NCBI GenBank assembly: GCA_030268105.1
Contig: BSDZ01000117.1
Location: forward strand, 372,001-436,000
Origin: Volvox africanus
Taxonomy: Eukaryota > Chlorophyta > Chlorophyceae > Chlamydomonadales > Volvocaceae
Direction of reading: 5' to 3'
Length of the DNA stretch: 64,000 nt
Below are positions 57,714 to 64,000 of this stretch, one piece after another (the stretch's first letter is position 1; each line of letters starts with the position of its first letter). The notes under the pieces are model-generated. The model saw only the letters and a list, made by a program, of their open reading frames with translations, was not told where the DNA came from and ran no database searches. Both the position numbers and the translations under genes were made by a program.

Positions 57714-59187
57714 ATGATGGATTCGCCTTTGGTAGAGGATTTTTCGGATGCAGCTGCTTTTGTTCAGGAGGTGCGGTTTTTCGATGGAGGTTACGGGGCG
57801 ACATCACCATGGCCTTCGACTGCTTTACACAGACGGGCGGTCCACGCTGGCAGTCCTGAAACTATTGCGAACACGGGGAGATATGGCGATGGCTTCTTAT
57901 GTACCTGAGCGGTCAGGTTATGTGAATACACTTTCCAGCAGGCTGCCATGCAAGAGGTTTTGGTGCTCCTGACGATAGAAGCTGTTAGCTCAGCTATTGA
58001 TTCTTTAAGGCCTGTATGGATTTTGGTGCCCCTCGCTTTGGGGATTACCTATGCAGACACGCATAAGCCGCCCTGAAATCTGCTCTCCACGCAGGACACC
58101 TCGTACGTGGAGCAAAATGCCAGTGAGGATGAGGTGGAACGGAAAATTGCTGAAGAGCATGCCAAGTTCAAGAAGGCATTAGCGAAGCGTCAGGAAGAGG
58201 CAAGCATGGGCTCCCCCCTCGCATGTTTCCTCGACCACAAAACGCTTACATCTTTGATTGTCCTGTCGCTGGAACATCTGGGATTAGGGGCTCCGGTTGG
58301 GGGAGGAGCGCTTTTGGCTGCGAAGGATAAACAATCCTCTGCCACCCGCTCCAAATCCAAATCATACATGACACCATCGTCGACCCACATCATCCGCTCG
58401 TCTGCCTGCTTCTGATTCACCATGATCCTGAAAGCGCTTTGCCTGCCTCCCGCGTCATCCGCATCTTGCCGTACGGGCTGGCTTAATGTGGCGCACCCAG
58501 GTCCGAGCCAGCCGGCCCTGGTCCGCGCCGCCCGCTGAATCACCCCGCCCGGAGCAGCAGAAGGAACGGCTAAAGGAGCGGCAGGCCCGCGGCTCTATCG
58601 ACGATGGTGGGTTTCAAAATTTTAGTTGGTAACGTTAATCTCCTGGCTGTATCACCGGCCTTATAATGATGGTTTCAGGGTTATTGATGGGGTCCCATCA
58701 CTTTAATCGGTTGCGTTCCTATCTCTTCCAGGTCAACCTTCTGTCCGACGTCGGTTACGTAATCGATGGCGATGGCTGTTTCCCGCCATCTATTGCATTG
58801 CCATTCCTCAATATTGTCGTTTTCAAGGTTTAAGGTTCCCTTTTCCTTCTCTTTCCTTTCATTTCTTGCCTGGTCCGGCCACGTCGGCCGTTAGTGGATT
58901 GCATGGCCCTTCCGATTGTCACATGATTTATTCTTCCCGTCCCACGTGTCGCTCGCCCTATTCTTTACCTGGCCGGATTTCCTGCCACGTCAGAAACGGA
59001 TCTTGATGCGCCCCGCGCCGAGTATGAGCCCCCCGTACGGCCGTACTTGCTGCAAGTACAGGCCTCGGGCAATAACTTGTCGTATATGGCGCGTCCCCAG
59101 TCGGCTGAGCACAGAACAGGTTGGTTATCCCCACCGTGGCTCATGCGTGCCGAAGATACGAGTGCGCTCCACAGAAGAGGTTCATAG
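57714..59187 (+). CDS. Small acidic protein with RPxSA motifs (4 exons)
   Basis: Exons 57714-57770, 58095-58199, 58501-58606 and 58994-59187 join in phase (0, 0, 1) to 153 residues. The second intron uses a GC donor (GAG|GCAAGC); the others are GT...AG. The protein begins MMDSPLVEDFSDAAAF. It has a charged helical stretch (DEVERKIAEEHAKFKKALAK, about 30-50), then RPWSA in exon 3, a second charged stretch (EQQKERLKERQARG), an acidic/proline segment (PRAEYEPPVRPYLL) and RPQSA in exon 4. The motif falls in two independently deduced exons and is shared with both neighbouring genes, which supports the model. The C-terminus after EHRTG is less certain because a GT lies there. No known family recognised. 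Confidence 0.6.
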
Positions 59188-59615
59188 TCCAGGCCTGGTC
59201 GCCTTTGGATCCTGCACTTTACACTGAATAGTGTAGCATGAATGTACCGTTTTTATCCCAGGCCCGCAGCGCCCAGATGCACTCTCCTTAACGGTTTACC
59301 GCTATCATCCTGATCCTGATCCTGATCCTGATCCTTTTTTGCAAACTACGTCTTAACTCATTTTCCGCGCCATGTATAAAGTGCCCCGCATGCCATGCAC
59401 ACACAACGGACATATATGTACCCATTAATCGCACAACTTAGTGATCGCAGTCACCGACGTTCACGGAACTTCACATCCAAGATCTATATTCTTGGCTTGT
59501 CCTTGGATCTGCAGCTGTTCGCGCCCTCAATGGCCACCAGTCTCGCGTTTCCCTATCGGGCATCGAGGAGGAGGCGGGAGAGGGCACGGCGTGCGATTCC
59601 CGTCAGGCATCCGAG
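59188..59615. other. Spacer and likely promoter of the 1288-residue gene
   Basis: 428 bp including the CCTGAT hexamer repeat at 59306-59336. No TATA box is evident at a convincing distance from the ATG. Confidence 0.4.
59306..59336 (+). repeat. Hexanucleotide microsatellite (ATCCTG)n
   Basis: About five copies of ATCCTG. Confidence 0.9.
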
Positions 59616-62600
59616 ATGGGTCGCGTAGGCAGCACATTCGGCGAAGGCATGTCCACTTCGGGTGGTTCGCCGGACGAAATCCCCGATCGCGACCAGTCCG
59701 GCATTGCGAAGGAGGATACCCTGCTGGAGGAGGCTGAGGGCAGACGGCCGGCGCAGGAGGGCACGATCTCTGAGGAGGACGAAGAGCCAGCCGCGAGGAG
59801 GCGGGAGGGCGAGGAGCAGGGGCAGGAGCAAGGGCACGACAGTGATGTTATCGAGTCCGGACTACGGGTCAAGGAACCGAGCGCAGAAGAAGTCGTCGAG
59901 GATGAGGAAAGCTGTGGTGGCCGCGTTGGATATGCCAGCGGGGACATGGAGGAGGGGCATCGGCGCCTGGGCAACTCTGGCGAGATTGCTGACCCGGGTG
60001 GTGCAGGTGACGGGGCCGTCGACGCTGAGGTGGTTGACGAAGGGGTGCTTCTGGCCTCGGGCGAGGGACTGGGATCATCTGCATTGGGCGTGAACCATCA
60101 CGATGGGTATATTCAGCCGCCTCCCGCATCATCGCCTAAAGGTGTGGGCAGCCTTGGAGCGCTTTGCCCGGATGCCGGTAGGGACCATGGCGACGATGAC
60201 CGAGGCATGGAGGATGCCAGGGATCAGGAGGGGGAGGAGGAACAGCATCAGCATGAGGACGAAGTCGGAGAGGAGGAGCTGGGACAGCTGCAAGACAAGG
60301 GCGCATTGGTGGAGGTGGCTATATTGACCGCTCGGGGTGCACCGTCGGTTGCCTCGTCGTCGCACGATATGGCTATGCGTGGCTTTGTCGAGCCCCTACC
60401 ATACGATACATCGTATGGCGGGAGCGTGGGCCGGCGCTCACCGGCCGTGGGTTGCAAGGCTTCCGAGCCACGCATGGAAGATGAGGATGAGGATTACGGT
60501 GAGGATACCTTTGAGGATGATGAAGAGCCCGAAGAACGGGAAGACCTCGATGTGGAACCAGAAGTGTTGGTTTCGGAGGAGGCGCCATCGGCGGAGCCTC
60601 AGCTGTCGGTCTCAGGAGAGAGATCCCTGCTGCGGGCATCGCCTTCCGCCTCCAAAGCCCTCCTCTCGTCTTCCATGCGCTCGCGGGTGGCATCCACGGT
60701 GCTGGCACCGCTGTCAAAGGAGCCATCTAGGGCGTTTTCCATCACGGCAGGGCCACCGCCGGCGGCTTCAGCGTCGACGGCGTCACTTCCCTTGCCCATA
60801 TTCAGCGCAGCTGTGCGCGCCAGCAGCACAGAAGTGGTGGATGAGGACAGTTCGGCAACGACACCGCCCCATGCGCTGCCTGCGGCCGTGCCACCGGCGC
60901 AGCTGTCATTGCCGCCGGTCACGTCGTCCTCTCTGCCCCCAATCTTCAAGACCAGCAGTGTGAGCACGGTCAGTGGCATTGCAGCGGCCGAGCCCAACGC
61001 CATCGCTGATCAGCTCTCCGCGCGATCTCCATTGGCTCCAAGCCACAGCCAAAGCAGCATCATCAGCAGTGGCTCAGTCATTCCCGCACCCTCAGTGCTA
61101 ATGCCACCACCGGCGCCAGCAGCCGCACTGTCGGAGCTACAGCCATCTCAACAGTTTGCGCTGCAATTGCTCAAACATGATATTGAAGTCCTTCCCCAGC
61201 ATCATCGCGCGGCTGCGGAGGCAGCGGCCGCGCGGCGGAGGTCTGCTACGGCTCGCCCTGCTGGTGCCGGGCTGGCGGCGTTTGGTTACCTTGGATACCA
61301 TATGGTCAGCGAAGACTTAACTGCGCCGTCAGGGCCTGCTTTCCGTAGCGTCTCCCCCGGACGAGGGGTCTCTCCTGGCCGCGGTGATGGCAACCTAATT
61401 AGCAACTCCTCCTTGAAGGCGGTGCTCTCCTCAGGCCCCCTCGACACGGCGACCTCGGCCCGCAGCGGAGGAAGGCCCACCTCTGCGCCACACATGCGGC
61501 CATCCACTGGAATCGTAGCTGATGCGACCGCTGCTGCCGGTAACAGCAGCAGCCGTGGTCGTGGAACCGGTGCAGGGGATGGTGGCGTTGTAGAACCGAT
61601 GGCGACGGGCGGAGAAGAGGTTATTGCGGCGTCGGGCTCAGCCTTTCTGGGCCTTGCGCGGGAGATGCGCGCGGGGCGGCTGCTGCCGCCGATGATGCCG
61701 CTGACGGCTCCGCGCATGGGTCGGAGCACCAGTGGCGGCGGTGCCATGGCTACCGGTGGTGATGGCGCGCCCATGCCGGTTGAGAACTCTGTTTCGGTAA
61801 TTGGCGAGAGTGAACTGAATGCGGCCGTCGCTCAGAACCGTATCAAGTTTGACGTCTGGCTGGATGCGCTAAGCAACGGCAGCCCGCCAGTCAGCAACCC
61901 AAGAGCTGGCGCGCCTGGGCCGGTTTCTAACCTGAGCAGCAGTGGCGGAGAACCAGACCGCGCAGCTCGCAGAGGCGGTGGCGGCAGGCGCCCTCCGCGG
62001 CCAATGACGGCGCCGGCCAGTGGCCGCCGCCGGCCCACCTCCGCTCGGGCCCCTGGTGGTGCCGCCCCGTTCATGATGCCACAGGCGACGATTACAATTC
62101 CAAAGCCTCTCACGCGACCGATGTCCGCCCAGCCTCACGATTTGCGGCCCATCTCAGCATCGCTGAACCGTGGAGGCGGGGGGACTACTAGTGCCGCTGC
62201 CGCCAGCGTTACTGGCCTCTTCGATGTAAGTATTGAGGCGCCTGTCTCCGTAACAGTGCAGCCGCCAGATGCCTCCGCAGCCGGCGGCACCGCCGCTGTT
62301 GAAGTAGGCGGCGTCACTGTCAGTGTGTACGTAGCTGACACACTGAAGCGCATAGTGGAGGCAAACCGCTGGCTGCAGCAGCTCGGTGTTACCACCAAGC
62401 GCTACCGTCTGAAGGACCGCTTTTCCAATATGACTATTCAGCTGGTGGAGGAGCTGCCGCCACTGCCATCGGAGCGAGAAAATGGAGGGCCCAACGACGG
62501 CGGCGCTGTCGCCATTATCAAGGAGCTCACATTAAAGCAGTTCCTGTCCGGGTATGCCAAGCTGAAGCAGCAGGCGAAGAAGCATCGCAACACCGCAGCG

Positions 62601-63482
62601 GCAGCCGCGGCGTCGGCCTTGGCGGCACAGCAGCAGCAGCATTCCAGCTTTATGGCTCCAGGTTTGAGTCCTGGCGGCCCTGGCGGTGGCGGTGGCATGT
62701 ACGGTGTGCAGGACTATGGCACAGGGCGTGCCAGCCGGCCAATATCCGCATCGTTTTCCAGTGTTGGCGGCGCTGCCGGGCTGGCGGGCCCTAACAGCGC
62801 CCGGGTGCGGCCGGCATCGGCGATGCCGTACAGCGGCGCACGCACGTCGATTGGCAGTGGCGGCGGTAACGATCCATCCTTATATGGTGCGGGCGGCAGC
62901 GGTGCGGCATTGCCAGGGGCTCAACGCGGGCGCCAAGTACGGCCGAGCAGCGCCAATCCCGCGTACGGCAGGACACCAACATTCATCCCGTACTATACGG
63001 GATCCTCCCCACCCGGCGTCCCGAGCAGTCCCTTCATGCATAGCGCGTATGCGGCCAATGCCACAGCGGCCGCCGGTGTTGCCCCCGTCGCCAAGTCACC
63101 TGGCGGCGCCGGTGCCGGCAGCCTCCCACAACCACGTGCTGCTTGGGCCGGCGGCGGCGGCGGCGGCAGTGCCTACCCACCATATCAAGGGTATCCCGTC
63201 ACGAGTGCCCGTACGAGTGGCGGTAATGCAGGGAATGGGCTGCCGTACATGCATCGCTCCATCTCTGCAACGGCACGGACTCCACTGGCGGTGGGTCTCG
63301 ACGCGGACCACCCACACGCACACCTCAATGACGATAATGAGTCGGAAAGGGGAATGGTGATTGAGCCGGACGAGCGCGGTGACGTGTCACGTGCTGTACG
63401 GCAGCAGCTAGGAAGCGCGTCGGATTACTGTCAGGCCCGCCGGCAGGAGATTGCGCGACTTCGCACGCTTCCGCTAGCATAA
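59616..63482 (+). CDS. 1288-residue low-complexity protein with nine RPxSA-like motifs and one conserved-looking domain
   Basis: A single open frame. Residues 1-330 are strongly acidic (for example EDEDYGEDTFEDDEEPEERE). Residues 330-890 are Ser/Ala/Pro/Gly-rich and disordered. The motif RPx(S/T)A and close variants occurs repeatedly: RPTSAP, RPSTG, RPMTAP, RPTSAR, RPMSAQ, RPISAS (twice), RPASAM and RPSSAN. Residues about 897-992 form the one globular-looking segment (LKRIVEANRWLQQLGVTTKR, YRLKDRFSNMTIQLVEELP, LTLKQFLSGYAKLKQQAKKH), predicted mixed helix and strand. The C-terminus ends with a short helix (QARRQEIARLRTLPLA). GC content is much higher than in the retroelement region. No family is recognised; motif company suggests a cytoskeletal or ciliary role, which is inference. 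In-frame introns cannot be excluded. Confidence 0.75.
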   Translation: MGRVGSTFGEGMSTSGGSPDEIPDRDQSGIAKEDTLLEEAEGRRPAQEGTISEEDEEPAARRREGEEQGQEQGHDSDVIESGLRVKEPSAEEVVEDEESCGGRVGYASGDMEEGHRRLGNSGEIADPGGAGDGAVDAEVVDEGVLLASGEGLGSSALGVNHHDGYIQPPPASSPKGVGSLGALCPDAGRDHGDDDRGMEDARDQEGEEEQHQHEDEVGEEELGQLQDKGALVEVAILTARGAPSVASSSHDMAMRGFVEPLPYDTSYGGSVGRRSPAVGCKASEPRMEDEDEDYGEDTFEDDEEPEEREDLDVEPEVLVSEEAPSAEPQLSVSGERSLLRASPSASKALLSSSMRSRVASTVLAPLSKEPSRAFSITAGPPPAASASTASLPLPIFSAAVRASSTEVVDEDSSATTPPHALPAAVPPAQLSLPPVTSSSLPPIFKTSSVSTVSGIAAAEPNAIADQLSARSPLAPSHSQSSIISSGSVIPAPSVLMPPPAPAAALSELQPSQQFALQLLKHDIEVLPQHHRAAAEAAAARRRSATARPAGAGLAAFGYLGYHMVSEDLTAPSGPAFRSVSPGRGVSPGRGDGNLISNSSLKAVLSSGPLDTATSARSGGRPTSAPHMRPSTGIVADATAAAGNSSSRGRGTGAGDGGVVEPMATGGEEVIAASGSAFLGLAREMRAGRLLPPMMPLTAPRMGRSTSGGGAMATGGDGAPMPVENSVSVIGESELNAAVAQNRIKFDVWLDALSNGSPPVSNPRAGAPGPVSNLSSSGGEPDRAARRGGGGRRPPRPMTAPASGRRRPTSARAPGGAAPFMMPQATITIPKPLTRPMSAQPHDLRPISASLNRGGGGTTSAAAASVTGLFDVSIEAPVSVTVQPPDASAAGGTAAVEVGGVTVSVYVADTLKRIVEANRWLQQLGVTTKRYRLKDRFSNMTIQLVEELPPLPSERENGGPNDGGAVAIIKELTLKQFLSGYAKLKQQAKKHRNTAAAAAASALAAQQQQHSSFMAPGLSPGGPGGGGGMYGVQDYGTGRASRPISASFSSVGGAAGLAGPNSARVRPASAMPYSGARTSIGSGGGNDPSLYGAGGSGAALPGAQRGRQVRPSSANPAYGRTPTFIPYYTGSSPPGVPSSPFMHSAYAANATAAAGVAPVAKSPGGAGAGSLPQPRAAWAGGGGGGSAYPPYQGYPVTSARTSGGNAGNGLPYMHRSISATARTPLAVGLDADHPHAHLNDDNESERGMVIEPDERGDVSRAVRQQLGSASDYCQARRQEIARLRTLPLA

Positions 63483-63866
63483 GCATCTGCGTGACAAATG
63501 GATGCCAAAGTCACCGTCGTTGGCAGCCAGGCACACGTGTTTCTATCTGACAGCTGCATGGTTAGGGTGAGTACAAATTAGTGGCAAGCTACGGGCGGTG
63601 GGCGGTTTCCTGTCCTAAGAAAGCGGGATGCGCAGTGCTGTTTTTTTTCCGCGAACTAGCGTTCATATGGTAAGGTAAAAGGGCACATGCTTGGAGTTCG
63701 GTCGCTTAAGGTTTTCGTCCGTTTGGAATTGTCGAATGGAAGATCCAGGCCGGGCTGACGCCAGAGCTAAGCTAGCTGCATGTGTTTAGTAAGGGTGGGT
63801 GAAGCCGCCAGTGAAGTGAAGCGCTGGACAGAGAGAAAGAAAGAGAGTGGACGGAAGAGGAAACCG
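63483..63866. other. 3' flank of the 1288-residue gene
   Basis: Likely 3' UTR. No TGTAA motif was found before the window end. Confidence 0.4.
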
Positions 63867-64000
63867 ATGCCAACCGCAATTCGTGCCGCCTTCTGCTGCT
63901 GCTGCTGCGGCGGCGGCGGCAAGGATGTCGGTGGCAACGGTGGCATCTGCTACCAAATACCACTAACTGAAGCTCTTCAGCACTCGGACGTTAGTTTAGG
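63867..64000 (+). other. Open frame running off the right edge, Cys/Gly homopolymer
   Basis: From an ATG at 63867 the frame is open to the edge and encodes five Cys then four Gly from a TGC/GGC trinucleotide repeat (about 63894-63920). It may be a 3' UTR microsatellite or the start of another gene. Confidence 0.25.

Noticed and set aside
60337..60963. 208-residue Arg-rich plus-strand frame
   Set aside because: Shadow of the 1288-residue frame.

Overview
The window is nuclear DNA of a eukaryote, most likely a chlamydomonadalean (volvocine-type) green alga. The support is: GT-AG introns in compact GC-rich genes; short interstitial telomere tracts of the unit TTTTAGGG, the telomere type of Chlamydomonas and relatives (about 37143 and 41327); Ty3/gypsy retroelements ending in a chromodomain; and algal-style TGTAA polyadenylation signals in the LTRs. 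The species cannot be named from the sequence.

Positions 1-41659 are one concatemer of Ty3/gypsy chromovirus sequence whose segments share LTRs. The LTR runs from TGTTGTAC to TACAACA and is about 815 bp. Element A (1-821) is the 3' end of a plus-strand element with an open integrase/chromodomain frame. It is followed by a 27.3-kb tandem array (823-28133). Each 3.70-kb unit is a full plus-strand LTR, then an antisense stretch running from the RT leader back through protease and gag to the primer-binding site, then a 459-bp antisense LTR piece that abuts the next plus-strand LTR. There are seven whole units and one truncated unit. Next come element B (28134-35073, near full length but broken), element C (35074-37160, gag to protease of a diverged subfamily) and element D (37161-40005, with an RT-to-integrase deletion). 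The block ends with two LTRs in tandem (40006-41659) and LTR debris.

Positions 41660-64000 are host sequence with dispersed repeats. They hold a SINE-like retroposon with a perfect 15-bp target duplication (42339-42695) and a diverged relative (49537-49735). The host genes are an ankyrin-repeat protein (44764-46055), a four-exon octanoyltransferase of the LipB/LIP2 family (50710-51857), a minus-strand coiled-coil protein (53902-55127), a four-exon small protein (57714-59187) and a 1288-residue low-complexity protein (59616-63482). The last three all carry the short motif RPx(S/T)A. A broken copy of the 5' part of the coiled-coil gene lies at 50411-50628.

The most unusual object is the array. 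Each plus-strand LTR carries a TATA-like box and would drive transcription of antisense gag plus an LTR inverted repeat. The plus-orientation units have no primer-binding site and no polypurine tract, so they appear to have multiplied by recombination rather than retrotransposition. A role as an antisense/dsRNA source acting on the chromovirus family is an inference, not something the sequence proves.
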